Shown piece after piece: positions 1 through 8,258 of a stretch of DNA of 34,785 bases. A model generated the notes under the pieces. It was given only the letters and a program-made list of their open reading frames with translations. It was not told the DNA's origin and did not search any database. The stretch comes from Lachnospiraceae bacterium UBA4381 (lineage in GTDB: Bacteria > Bacillota > Clostridia > Lachnospirales > Lachnospiraceae): NCBI GenBank assembly GCA_002391105.1, contig DGRT01000079.1:1-34785 (forward strand), given 5' to 3'. A program made the position numbers and the translations under genes. The stretch's first letter is position 1. Every line of letters starts with the position of its first letter.

Positions 1-2851
1 CACCAAGCCAGTAACCATCTATATACTGATTTGTTACCATATAGCCTGAGCCATCAAAATAATACCAGTAATCATCGATCTTAAGCCAGCAGCTTGATGG
101 CCACCAGCCTGAGATATCCTCTATCCACCAACCGGTAGAATTAGACTTCCACTCAATATAATATGTCTCATCCCATGAGCCATCAGCATTGAACCAATAA
201 CCGCCGTAGTATTCATTTGATGCCATGTATCCGTCTGGCTTGAAATAATACCATACTCCGTCTATCTTCTGCCATGTATCTGTAGGATACCATCCAACGC
301 TGTCTTCTATCCACCATCCGGTAGAATTACTTACCCAATGAATCGTACCTTCATAAGTTTGAGATCCGTCTGCGCCATACCATTTACCATCAACCCATTC
401 ATTGCTATAGGTAACTGCAGGTGTCTCGATCTTATTATCCTCAATAGGTGCAGGTGGAATTTCAACAATGTCTTTCTTTTCATCAGAATCCTTATTAATA
501 TCTACCGAATCATTTTCCTGCTTCTGATCAACAGAATTATTTTCTGCTTTCTGATCAGCTGAATTATTCTGTGGCTTCTCATCAACCGAATTATTCTCGG
601 ACTTTCGGTCAGTCGAATCATCTTTATTTTCAGATGCTTTGTTCTCAGGTTTACTATCCTCAGATTTCGCAATTTCCTCATTATCATTTTGATTGGAAAT
701 ATCATCATTTATATCTTTATTATCACCTGATTCTTTTGTTTCTTCATCCCAAACAGCGATAAACTCCATGTCAGAATTTATAATCATTTGATCACTATAT
801 TCCGGCAAGAACATCTCACCCTTATTATCAGTTGTCTTATATATTTTTCCTGATGAATCTCCTTTCAGTCGATATCCTATAACCCGGTTTCCATCTTTAT
901 CCTCTGTTGGAAGCGAGTCACTAATATACACCTGCTCTCCCTGCTTCAAAGCAACATAAAACGAGTCACGTTCTTCGCCACAAATATTATACTTTCTTCC
1001 ATTTCCATTAATAGTAATATAATAAGGTTTTTTATATCTAGCCGTTATAGTTATATCAGAACTTGGAACATATTTCAAAACATCGTCATACTCAAAGAGC
1101 CCCTCTTCTCCAGATATTTCAAATCCAGCCAGATACTTCTCTCCCTGTTCCATTGGAATACCTCTAGCATATAGCTCTTTATCATATTCCGGTTTTCCAA
1201 AATCAAGTACCGTTTCTCCCTTAGCTATTTTATATGTTACAGTTTGAGTATAAGTCCTTATAATAGTATTCAGCCATCTGTATTTTCCCTCTTCTGTTGT
1301 AACCGTTATATTATATGCTTCTTTCCAGACGGCGGTAAACAGCACATCATCATCTGGGATGTATTTTCTAAGCTCGCTATCTGAATATACTTTATTATCA
1401 TTACTATTCTTCCAGCCTCTCAAAACATATCCATCTTTATCCGGTTCAGGTAAGTTTTTCGGTCCAATAGAACTATCTGTTACAGTTTTTCCTTTAGGTT
1501 GCGTCCATGGAGTAACTTGATTGTAAGCATTTACTCCAGTTCCAATTTGACCACCGTTTAAGTCAAAAGAAATTTCATTACCTCTTTCATATACAGCATG
1601 AAAAATAGTATCTTTTTGAGGAATATATCTATAAATCGAATTATAATTATACAATTCTTCAGAACCATCAATTTTCCATCCTTTAAATACCCATCCACTC
1701 AAAGGTTTCGGATTAGATATCATCTTATTTATTTTACTACCCTTGGTAATTTTTAATGGAGCATAGTTCGTGTCAATAGTTTTTTGATCTACATTTGCAT
1801 ATCCTCCCAAATCAAAAGAAATCACGCATATGTCTTCCCACTGCGCTACGAATGTTGTATTTTGGTTTATTTGATAATTATATATGTTATCTTCACCATC
1901 TTGCAATCTATAATACTGATTCTTTGCCACATATAATGTATCGTCCCCTTCTACCTTCCAGCCTTTAAACACTTTATTATCCCTATCAGGACAATTATAA
2001 CTATAACACTTCCAAAGATAATCCCCTTTAGCTACATTTTCCATATCGTAAATCCGATTTTCTCCTTCTATATTATTCAGAAATGTTACTTCACAAGACT
2101 CTTCCCACTCAGCTAAAAAAGTCATGTCTTTATTTATTGTGCAGTTTTCTATCCATTCTTCCCCATCCTCCAAATCTTCTTTTATTAAATTCTCATAATC
2201 GGTAAATACAGGCTTTTTTTCTTTATAAAGCATTCCCTCTCCATCTATCTTCCAACCAGCAAATACATAACCTGGTCTGTTATACAAATATATACTATAT
2301 TCATAATTCCCATTCTGATTTTTTATATGCTTTCCCTTTGGTTGCATGAATATTACTTCTTTATTTTCAGGATATCCAGATATATAGCCTTCATTTGAAC
2401 GAAATGTTAATTTATATGCTTCAGACCACTGCGCAACAAATGTAACATCGCAATTTATTTTATAATCATCTATAAAACCTTCTCCTTCATAACGTCCAAC
2501 CCAATTCCCAAAAATATATAGTATTTCACTTTCTTTTCCATCGATCAAAACCCTGTATCCATCAAAATGATATCCTTCCCTATTGTCAGGTTTATACCTA
2601 TAAATATCAAATGTATCATTATAATCTACAGTTATCTGACTTGTATCTATTCCCCCTTCATTATCACTATAATACCAGTTATATGTTCCCCCATTTCCGA
2701 TAAATGTAACAGTATATTTGCTTTCTTCAGCTTGGACAGTTTTTCCATCTTTTGAAACTAATACTACTATCAATACTAATAACACAAATAGCATATAGCA
2801 TATAAACATTATTCTTTTGACACTAAATAACTTTTGAACCGTATTCCACAT
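1..2851 (-). CDS. Large secreted repeat protein with cell-wall-binding C-terminus (partial, 3' end outside window)
   Basis: An uninterrupted reading frame of 950 codons starts with ATG at 2849-2851, behind AAGGGAG (2858-2864) with a 6-base spacer, and runs off the left edge. Residues about 11-35 form one hydrophobic signal or anchor segment (IMFICYMLFVLLVLIVVLV). Residues about 40-700 hold seven modules of roughly 80-110 residues, each with a GWKIDG-like core and an ending such as TFVAQW or TFLAEW; this is the Listeria-Bacteroides (Flg_new) repeat pattern. An acidic Asn/Ser/Lys linker (about 705-810) follows. From about 817 there are Trp/Tyr-rich choline-binding-like wall repeats (NSTGWWIEDSVGWY, KIDGVWYYF, DGYMASNEYYGGYW). 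The expected role is a surface-anchored adhesin or structural protein. The ligand is not evident. The missing 3' end probably holds more wall repeats. Confidence 0.9.
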   Translation of the reverse strand, partial: MWNTVQKLFSVKRIMFICYMLFVLLVLIVVLVSKDGKTVQAEESKYTVTFIGNGGTYNWYYSDNEGGIDTSQITVDYNDTFDIYRYKPDNREGYHFDGYRVLIDGKESEILYIFGNWVGRYEGEGFIDDYKINCDVTFVAQWSEAYKLTFRSNEGYISGYPENKEVIFMQPKGKHIKNQNGNYEYSIYLYNRPGYVFAGWKIDGEGMLYKEKKPVFTDYENLIKEDLEDGEEWIENCTINKDMTFLAEWEESCEVTFLNNIEGENRIYDMENVAKGDYLWKCYSYNCPDRDNKVFKGWKVEGDDTLYVAKNQYYRLQDGEDNIYNYQINQNTTFVAQWEDICVISFDLGGYANVDQKTIDTNYAPLKITKGSKINKMISNPKPLSGWVFKGWKIDGSEELYNYNSIYRYIPQKDTIFHAVYERGNEISFDLNGGQIGTGVNAYNQVTPWTQPKGKTVTDSSIGPKNLPEPDKDGYVLRGWKNSNDNKVYSDSELRKYIPDDDVLFTAVWKEAYNITVTTEEGKYRWLNTIIRTYTQTVTYKIAKGETVLDFGKPEYDKELYARGIPMEQGEKYLAGFEISGEEGLFEYDDVLKYVPSSDITITARYKKPYYITINGNGRKYNICGEERDSFYVALKQGEQVYISDSLPTEDKDGNRVIGYRLKGDSSGKIYKTTDNKGEMFLPEYSDQMIINSDMEFIAVWDEETKESGDNKDINDDISNQNDNEEIAKSEDSKPENKASENKDDSTDRKSENNSVDEKPQNNSADQKAENNSVDQKQENDSVDINKDSDEKKDIVEIPPAPIEDNKIETPAVTYSNEWVDGKWYGADGSQTYEGTIHWVSNSTGWWIEDSVGWYPTDTWQKIDGVWYYFKPDGYMASNEYYGGYWFNADGSWDETYYIEWKSNSTGWWIEDISGWWPSSCWLKIDDYWYYFDGSGYMVTNQYIDGYWLG
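507..622 (-). repeat. 27-bp minisatellite encoding the 9-residue linker repeats
   Basis: The motif GAATTATT or GAATCAT recurs at 507, 534, 561, 588 and 615, an exact 27-base period. On the minus strand the units translate as DRKSENNSV, DEKPQNNSA, DQKAENNSV and DQKQENDSV. They form the flexible linker between the Flg_new-like modules and the wall-binding repeats of the surface protein. Tandem in-frame units of this kind can change in number by slippage. Confidence 0.8.
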
Positions 2852-2893
2852 TTATATCTCCCTTCTTATAACAAAAACACTATAACTTCTACG

Positions 2894-2899
2894 ATTATA
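2894..2899 (-). promoter_or_regulatory. Probable -10 box for the surface protein gene
   Basis: A perfect TATAAT (minus strand, 2894-2899) lies about 43 bases upstream of the ATG at 2851. A matching -35 is poor (CTGATC at 17-base spacing), so an activator may be needed. The rest of the roughly 300-base gap up to the XRE gene at 3157 shows no other gene, riboswitch or strong repeat. Confidence 0.4.
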
Positions 2900-3156
2900 A
2901 CCATGCTTCTATGATTGATCAGCAACCCATCCCACAAGCTACCGATACAGGCTTTTATACCACCCAAATCAAGCAAAACATTTAGACCCTATAGCTTTGC
3001 GTCACAAGATTTCCCTTGCTTTGCTAAATATTATTATGTGTATCTACTGCATTTAATTTTAACCTATATCAGGTTACGCAGCAACACCCTAAATCAGATT
3101 ATGATAAATTGAATCCGGAAGTTGATTTTTTGTATTTGAGATTCAATGAGATAACT

Positions 3157-3396
3157 ATGAAATACACACGCATTAAAGAATTAAGAGAAGATACTGATAT
3201 GAATCAGACTGAATTTGCCAAGATACTTGGGATGTCACAAACCGGCTACTCCAAATACGAGACCGGAGAAAATGATATACCAACGTCTATTCTCTTTAGG
3301 CTTGCAGACTATTATGATACATCGATTGATTATATATTAGGCAGGACTGATAGAAAAAAGCCTTATCCTGCGTCAAAGATAAATATAAACGAATGA
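3157..3396 (+). CDS. Small XRE-family helix-turn-helix regulator
   Basis: A 79-residue protein beginning MKYTRIKELREDTDMNQTEF. The whole length is a lambda-repressor-like HTH: helix 2 and the recognition helix lie at about 17-36 (TEFAKILGMSQTGYSKYETG), followed by the usual IPTSILFRLADYYDTSIDYILGRTD scaffold, split here as IPTSILFRLADYY and DTSIDYILGRTD. The frame stays open upstream to a TTG at 3109, but the ATG at 3157 is preferred because homologous HTH proteins begin at this point; its ribosome site (TGAG, 6 bases away) is weak. It is divergent from the surface protein gene and convergent with the nuclease-helicase gene, sharing the terminator at 3409. It may control either neighbour or itself; no operator was identified. 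Confidence 0.85.
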   Translation: MKYTRIKELREDTDMNQTEFAKILGMSQTGYSKYETGENDIPTSILFRLADYYDTSIDYILGRTDRKKPYPASKININE

Positions 3397-3408
3397 AAAT
3401 ACACTAAA

Positions 3409-3450
3409 AAAATCCTGTAAATGCCATTTACGCAGCATCTACAGGATTTT
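3409..3450 (-). terminator. Rho-independent terminator, probably bidirectional
   Basis: The stem AAAATCCTGTA (3409-3419) pairs with TACAGGATTTT (3440-3450), extended by ATGC/GCAT. On the minus strand it is followed by seven T residues, a strong stop for the nuclease-helicase operon. On the plus strand a TTTT run gives a weaker stop for the XRE gene. Confidence 0.85.
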
Positions 3451-3476
3451 ACACTTTCGTTATATTTCATTTATCT

Positions 3477-6269
3477 TCAAAAGTCCGGACGGTTAACATG
3501 TGCCATAAGATATCGCCTCATATCGTCATCCACAGCATATATATAACAGCTCTTAAGTCCTCTGGTAAGAAGAACCCTGTATTTTTGAAGCATTATACGC
3601 AGTTCCCTGTCACATATAGGATAATAATATTTCATCTTTATATAACAGTCATCAAAATTTTCAAAATCTCTTTCAGAATAGTTCTCACACTCGCTTGCAA
3701 GTCTATGCACCACATTTGAAAGTTCTGACCATTTCACCCTTGCCCGAATCCTTCCATTATTTGTTAAAAAATTATCTCTAATAGCTACATACCCGTCTCC
3801 ATATTCATCTACTATTTTTTGAATAACCGATCTGGGAACATAGCCATCCCACGAAATTCTATCATTTCCATCATATATAACAGCACCATTTACTATCTTT
3901 ATATTGCTATCAATGATCACCAGTATATTATCATATTCTATTCCTTGAACCTTGAAAGATTTACAGATATTCTTTTTCCCTTCCGAATCAAAAGGCTCTA
4001 CAATTCCATTATTACGAACAATTGTATAGTGACCCTCTCCCAGAACTTCATCCAGTTCATTTTCATCAGCCTCGCTAAGACACACTACATCCGGCTTTGC
4101 AACTATATCTTCCAGCTCGTCCTGATTTACTACATGAACATCAAAGTCCAGATCACTCAGATATATCCTGTCTCCTGCAGAACGCTGACCTGCCAGAAAG
4201 CTACCTCTTAATCCTTTTTCAAACTGCAGAATCTGATCAACCCATGAGATATATCCCTCCTGAAAATTACATCTAAACTGTGACCAAAGCTGTCTGACTG
4301 TAACATTTTCATTATTAAAAATCAGATTATCAGTGCACGCATTTTCATTATCAGAAATCAGCTTGTCAGCACACTCGCTCCCCCTGTCTCCTTTATCAAT
4401 TTCTTGACGTCCATCGATAAACAAAAGTTTTCCCGTTGCCATATTAGTCAATTTCATTAGATCATCATCCGTTCCCTGGAACCTGTGAAACTCGTCAAAT
4501 ATTATAATGTCATACGGTCTATAACCATCCCCCGCCTCATCCTCTGCACAGACTTCATCATTTTGGATATCTTCATGATTTTGTTTGATAAAATCAGAGT
4601 AATGCTCTACTGTACAATACTCTTTCCATTTTTTTATACTTTCAGGTAGTTTATCTTCATAAGAATATATATTGCTCTCCCAGTATTCCAGATCTTCCAG
4701 TATTCCCTTTAGGTAATTAATAGGTGGATAATCCGGATCTACTTCATATACCGGTTCATCTCCCTCGTACCCCGTTACTCGAAGTGAATCAATATCATAC
4801 ATAATAAGCGGAACGATTCTTTTAACTTTTTCTATTGTTTTTTTAACGATATCATGCCTTTCGCTTTCAGGACTTTGTCTTACTTCCTCTATCTTCTCTT
4901 CAACATATTCCTTGATACTGTTTATATCATCAATTGTAACTATATTTCCCTTCCGCCCAAGCACAAAACTTTCTGCTAATTTATCATGATAGAATAGTTC
5001 GGCAACGTCCTCACTATCATCTCTTTCATGGGACCATATAATATCTCTAAGTAAATCCGGTGTGAAAAGAGCATTAACCGGAGCAGTTCCATGATATAAA
5101 AAAGCGACACGCTTATTATTCTGAATACAATATCTGATGAGAAATGCAGCAATCAAAGTCTTTCCGCTTCCGGAAGCGCCACTGATAATATCTATGAATC
5201 TCTCGCCTCTTTCAATTTTATTCTTTATCTCATCATATGCAACCTTCTGATCCGGTCTTAGAGTAACAATCGATTCATCCCAGCTATTATCATCTATATC
5301 AAGCATGATTCTCGCAATATCATCTACGGAAAAAATCTTAGTCTGTTTTTTTAGGTTTCTGATTATATCTAAAGCAGGAGCACCATTTCCATTAATAAGC
5401 GAATCATCCGAGAAAATGTCATTTAAAAATGCTGTAATATCTGAATCACGATAAAAGGTTTTTACATCCCACTGAATATCATTTACCTCATATATCTGAT
5501 GGGTAGCTCTATAATCACCAACATTCGTATCCTGCAATCCATCCAGCGCTCTTTCTTTTAACTCAGATAGCGCATCTGTACGAAGATTATGAATATAAAC
5601 ACAGGGAATAATATCAATTCCAGCCTCTGATGCATTTTTCTGCATTAACGTTGCATAATTAGATACCTGTTTTATTGGACTGATCAGTTTTATACTACCA
5701 GTCTCATTGATATATATATCATCCCACTGCTTCAATTCAATAATTACAATCCTGGGATTCCCAAGCCTGTCATATCCGGCAATCATCATATCTGCTCTGG
5801 TATTTGATGTATTGCTATCATCCTTATAGCATTCAAGACCTATTATAATATTATCTGCTTCCAGACTTTTAACGACATCGTGCATGTATATTCCCACAGA
5901 CTGACACCAGGCATGTATCTCGGAAAACGATACTCTGCCTATATTTTTATCAGACAATTTATGCCAGTCAGCAGAACTAATTCCATTTATTAGCCACGCT
6001 ATCAGTTCTGACATATTAGAACATTCTCTACATGGAGTATAATCGTCACTCTTCTTTTCACGCGGATGTGCTCTGAACGGATAACACTCTCTATAGGTTT
6101 CACAGCCTTTGCAACGCGGATTATCCCTCTTGCATCCACGAATTCGATTATAGAAACCGGAATCATTCAAAGTATCAATTTTATATTTATTATCTGTTTT
6201 GGTAATCCTGTAACTAATACTCTCTGAATCCTTAAGAAACTCATATTTTGTTCTAAGATATGGAAACAT
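3477..6269 (-). CDS. PD-(D/E)XK-type nuclease fused to DUF2075 superfamily 1 helicase
   Basis: A 930-residue protein. Cysteines at 46, 53, 56, 62, 80 and 83 suggest a zinc-binding N-terminus. A restriction-endonuclease-like core follows: D160 (TRADMMIAGYD), E178 and K180 (IVIIELKQW), then Q201 (PIKQVSNYA). The helicase part has Walker A GASGSGKT (364-371), Walker B IIIFDEFHRF (588-597, D592/E593), LWSQFRCN (661-668), KVQGIEYDNILVI (773-785) and the motif VI-like YRVLLTRGLKSCYIY (897-911). This is the DUF2075 arrangement. Known relatives with a similar nuclease-helicase layout include the staphylococcal antiphage protein Nhi; equivalence is not shown here. The ATG lies 5 bases after GAGGTG. 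It is downstream of and in operon with the AAA ATPase gene, ends at the 3409 terminator, and probably cleaves and unwinds nucleic acid. Confidence 0.82.
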   Translation of the reverse strand: MFPYLRTKYEFLKDSESISYRITKTDNKYKIDTLNDSGFYNRIRGCKRDNPRCKGCETYRECYPFRAHPREKKSDDYTPCRECSNMSELIAWLINGISSADWHKLSDKNIGRVSFSEIHAWCQSVGIYMHDVVKSLEADNIIIGLECYKDDSNTSNTRADMMIAGYDRLGNPRIVIIELKQWDDIYINETGSIKLISPIKQVSNYATLMQKNASEAGIDIIPCVYIHNLRTDALSELKERALDGLQDTNVGDYRATHQIYEVNDIQWDVKTFYRDSDITAFLNDIFSDDSLINGNGAPALDIIRNLKKQTKIFSVDDIARIMLDIDDNSWDESIVTLRPDQKVAYDEIKNKIERGERFIDIISGASGSGKTLIAAFLIRYCIQNNKRVAFLYHGTAPVNALFTPDLLRDIIWSHERDDSEDVAELFYHDKLAESFVLGRKGNIVTIDDINSIKEYVEEKIEEVRQSPESERHDIVKKTIEKVKRIVPLIMYDIDSLRVTGYEGDEPVYEVDPDYPPINYLKGILEDLEYWESNIYSYEDKLPESIKKWKEYCTVEHYSDFIKQNHEDIQNDEVCAEDEAGDGYRPYDIIIFDEFHRFQGTDDDLMKLTNMATGKLLFIDGRQEIDKGDRGSECADKLISDNENACTDNLIFNNENVTVRQLWSQFRCNFQEGYISWVDQILQFEKGLRGSFLAGQRSAGDRIYLSDLDFDVHVVNQDELEDIVAKPDVVCLSEADENELDEVLGEGHYTIVRNNGIVEPFDSEGKKNICKSFKVQGIEYDNILVIIDSNIKIVNGAVIYDGNDRISWDGYVPRSVIQKIVDEYGDGYVAIRDNFLTNNGRIRARVKWSELSNVVHRLASECENYSERDFENFDDCYIKMKYYYPICDRELRIMLQKYRVLLTRGLKSCYIYAVDDDMRRYLMAHVNRPDF
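4305..4376 (-). repeat. 36-bp tandem duplication inside the helicase gene
   Basis: Bases 4305-4340 and 4341-4376 are imperfect copies; both start ATTTTCATTAT and share the ATCAG core. They encode the paired 12-residue segments ADKLISDNENAC and TDNLIFNNENVT at about residues 634-657, between Walker B and the LWSQFRCN motif. The frame is kept. This looks like a young duplication in a surface loop. Confidence 0.75.
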
Positions 6270-6293
6270 ATACGCACCTCACTATTCTCCTAC

Positions 6294-6320
6294 GTGACAA
6301 GGGGACAGGCACCTTGTCAC
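6294..6320. repeat. REP palindrome copy A
   Basis: A 27-bp element with arms GTGACAAGG and CCTTGTCAC and centre GGACAGGCA. It lies in the short gap between the ATPase stop codon (6326-6328, 5 bases away) and the nuclease-helicase start, so it would form a hairpin within the operon mRNA. Confidence 0.9.
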
Positions 6321-6325
6321 TTCTA

Positions 6326-7414
6326 TTATTCATCTCCCCATATTTCAATATACTTATCAAAATACGGAAGATCAATTGTTAAGTACCCTCTTGAGTCAGC
6401 ATTAACAATATGTTTGTTAATTAGTCTATGTCGATACATAGAATAATTTGAGGCCTTATTCATTAGTGCTTTTATCTTATCAGTTCTTCCATTTTCCGAC
6501 CTAAATATACACCTTATCATATCTTTCTCGCCCGGAGTTAAAGACTTCCATATCAGCTCATATGAATCTCTAAAGAGTATTCTTTCAAAATCAGGTATTA
6601 TATCTTCAACAGTTTCTCTATCCTGCTTTCCAAAATAAAGGGATCCTAAAACCTGATACGCATAAGCATATCCTTTAGTCATTTCTTCCAATCTTTTTGC
6701 TTCATTCGAGTCTATGCCTAATAATTTTTCATACATATATTTGATATCAAACTTATTTAATGATTTTATTTCCTTTGAATCAGCTCTCTTAAAAAAGGTT
6801 AGATTTTTTTCTGATGAAAATTCTTCTATGTTTTCTGCTAGGCCTGTTACTACCAGATATATCTTTAAGCCTTCTAAAATCATTGAACCAATCATAGATA
6901 ATAATTTGACCATTTCCTTTGTTTTAGAAATATCATCAATACCTACCAAAACTTTATACCCTTTTTTATTCGCTTTAGCTATCATGCCGGACAAAATTGC
7001 TTCATTCGAAAAAAAATGTTCATCTTCCTGAAATGCCTGTTTTATATTTATAGCTTCATTACCTTTAGCAAAAAGCACATTACCCTCAACTGTTGTTGTA
7101 GATGATATTTCCGTCTTTGAAGCCTTGGAATCAACAAACCTCTCCATGCTAAGTTTGGAAATCAGAGTAGCTACAGCTTCGCCCGATGCAGACAATGTAT
7201 ATACCAACCAATCTTTTCTTTCTTTTAGTGTTCGTATCACTTTACTATATTCTACCGATTTACCTGAACCTCGAAGCCCCGTGATTTTGTAAATGAACTT
7301 TGAAGAGTCCTCGTCGCAAAAACTGTTTATTATTTCATCTGCTACACCATTATCTATGTATGCTTTCCCAGCAATTCCAGGAGTTCTTGTAAAAGGGTCA
7401 GTTTTTTTATTCAT
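6326..7414 (-). CDS. ORC/STAND-like AAA ATPase with C-terminal winged helix
   Basis: 362 residues from the ATG at 7412-7414. That start has GGAG six bases upstream; an in-frame ATG at 7426 overlaps this ribosome site and is less likely. Motifs, numbered from the longer form: Walker A GLRGSGKS (50-57), Walker B VLVGIDD (159-165) and a sensor-1-like LVVTGL (191-196). A lid domain and a C-terminal winged-helix-like segment (LTPGEKDMIRCIF onward) follow. The plan resembles Orc1/Cdc6- or STAND-type P-loop ATPases that couple ATP binding to nucleic acid or partner binding. It is first in an operon with the nuclease-helicase gene, with its own sigma-70-type promoter at 7492-7520. The precise family and ligand are unknown; a sensor or loader role for the helicase is inference. 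Confidence 0.78.
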   Translation of the reverse strand: MNKKTDPFTRTPGIAGKAYIDNGVADEIINSFCDEDSSKFIYKITGLRGSGKSVEYSKVIRTLKERKDWLVYTLSASGEAVATLISKLSMERFVDSKASKTEISSTTTVEGNVLFAKGNEAINIKQAFQEDEHFFSNEAILSGMIAKANKKGYKVLVGIDDISKTKEMVKLLSMIGSMILEGLKIYLVVTGLAENIEEFSSEKNLTFFKRADSKEIKSLNKFDIKYMYEKLLGIDSNEAKRLEEMTKGYAYAYQVLGSLYFGKQDRETVEDIIPDFERILFRDSYELIWKSLTPGEKDMIRCIFRSENGRTDKIKALMNKASNYSMYRHRLINKHIVNADSRGYLTIDLPYFDKYIEIWGDE

Positions 7415-7460
7415 AATAATCTCCATTTATCATTTTTTATTATTGCCATATATTTTTTAT

Positions 7461-7507
7461 TTTTGTTTATCTTTTGTTATTCTTTGTTATGATTATATTT
7501 GTTTATT
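7461..7507. repeat. Phased TTTGTTAT-type direct repeats in the ATPase promoter/leader
   Basis: The segments TTTTGTTTAT (7461-7470), CTTTTGTTAT (7471-7480) and TCTTTGTTAT (7481-7490) follow one another with a 10-base period, and a fourth related unit (TTTGTTTAT) starts near 7499. They overlap the -10 box and start of transcription of the ATPase operon. One-turn spacing fits cooperative protein binding on one face of the DNA, but plain AT-richness is an alternative. Confidence 0.55.
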
Positions 7508-7520
7508 TATCAGAAGTCAA
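7492..7520 (-). promoter_or_regulatory. Sigma-70-type promoter of the ATPase/nuclease-helicase operon
   Basis: Minus strand: TTGACT (7515-7520), a 17-base spacer, then a perfect TATAAT (7492-7497). Transcription would start near 7485 and give a leader of about 70 bases before the ATG at 7414. Confidence 0.75.
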
Positions 7521-7529
7521 TATAGACTC

Positions 7530-7569
7530 GCGGGAACTGAAGTCAGCATAATTGATTGCTAACTCCCGC
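7530..7569. promoter_or_regulatory. Dyad between the divergent promoters (candidate operator)
   Basis: Outer arms GCGGGA (7530-7535) and TCCCGC (7564-7569) enclose inner arms AGTCAGCA (7541-7548) and TGCTAACT (7557-7564), which have one mismatch. Neither predicted transcript includes the dyad, so it is more likely a protein-binding site than an RNA hairpin. It abuts the -35 of the minus promoter and overlaps the -35 and spacer of the plus promoter. Confidence 0.55.
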
Positions 7570-7584
7570 ATTATAATGTAGAAT
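7556..7584 (+). promoter_or_regulatory. Probable promoter of the LemA-DUF3137 operon
   Basis: TTGCTA (7556-7561), 17 bases, TAGAAT (7579-7584), leading to a leader of roughly 80 bases before the LemA start at 7670. The boxes are decent but not perfect. Confidence 0.5.
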
Positions 7585-7669
7585 AAAGAGTATATTCGAC
7601 ATCTGAGAATGAAGAATATGGTGTGGCAATATATGCAGGTAGTTTCATTGCAAGAAGGGAGAAAGTAAT

Positions 7670-8242
7670 ATGTTAAGTCCATTAATTATCGTGCTGATAG
7701 TGGTGCTCATCCTGGCATTATGCATCCTGGGATGGTTCATCTCCGTATCAAACAGTGTTAATCGTGTAAAGCTTAAAATTGATGAGTCTCTTTCGGGGGT
7801 AGAGATCATGCTTCGTCAAAGATATGATGTTCTTATGCAGGGCAAAACCATAGCAGAGCAGTATGCCAGGCATGAACAGAGGGTATTTGAGGGGCTGAGA
7901 CACCTTACACAGGTTCCGGCAGGTGCAACTGTTAAACAGTTAAATGAAGCTTCAATGGCACAGGAACAGGTGATGAGGGGCTTCTTCGCGCTTGGAGAAG
8001 CATATCCTGAGCTTAGGAGCGCAGTTGTATTTAATAACCTGATCAGCCAGCTTTCAGAGCAGTCACAGCAGTATTCGGCATCAAGACGTGCTGTAAATGG
8101 CAATATTACAAAGCTGAATAACTTTGTAGTTACATTTCCATCTTCTGTAGTATGCGGAATGAAGGGCATAACCAAGATGGATTATATACATGAGGAGAAT
8201 CTGAATCAGCTTAAAAATATTGATATGAGAATGAACCTGTAA
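7670..8242 (+). CDS. LemA family membrane protein
   Basis: 190 residues. Residues about 4-28 are one N-terminal membrane segment (LIIVLIVVLILALCILGWFI). The rest is the helical LemA domain, with the family hallmarks of a short N-terminal helix and a late FNNLISQLSEQSQQYSASRR stretch followed by an NNFVVTFPSSVV motif. GGGAG lies 8 bases before the ATG. The protein is probably anchored with the coiled domain outside the membrane; the biochemical role of the family is unsettled. It is 16 bases upstream of the DUF3137 gene, a common pairing. Confidence 0.9.
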   Translation: MLSPLIIVLIVVLILALCILGWFISVSNSVNRVKLKIDESLSGVEIMLRQRYDVLMQGKTIAEQYARHEQRVFEGLRHLTQVPAGATVKQLNEASMAQEQVMRGFFALGEAYPELRSAVVFNNLISQLSEQSQQYSASRRAVNGNITKLNNFVVTFPSSVVCGMKGITKMDYIHEENLNQLKNIDMRMNL

Positions 8243-8258
8243 GAATTGATCTGTAATA

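Noticed and set aside
3109..3156. Upstream TTG start for the first XRE gene
   Set aside because: The added 16 residues do not fit the HTH family and no ribosome site precedes the TTG; the ATG at 3157 is a better start.
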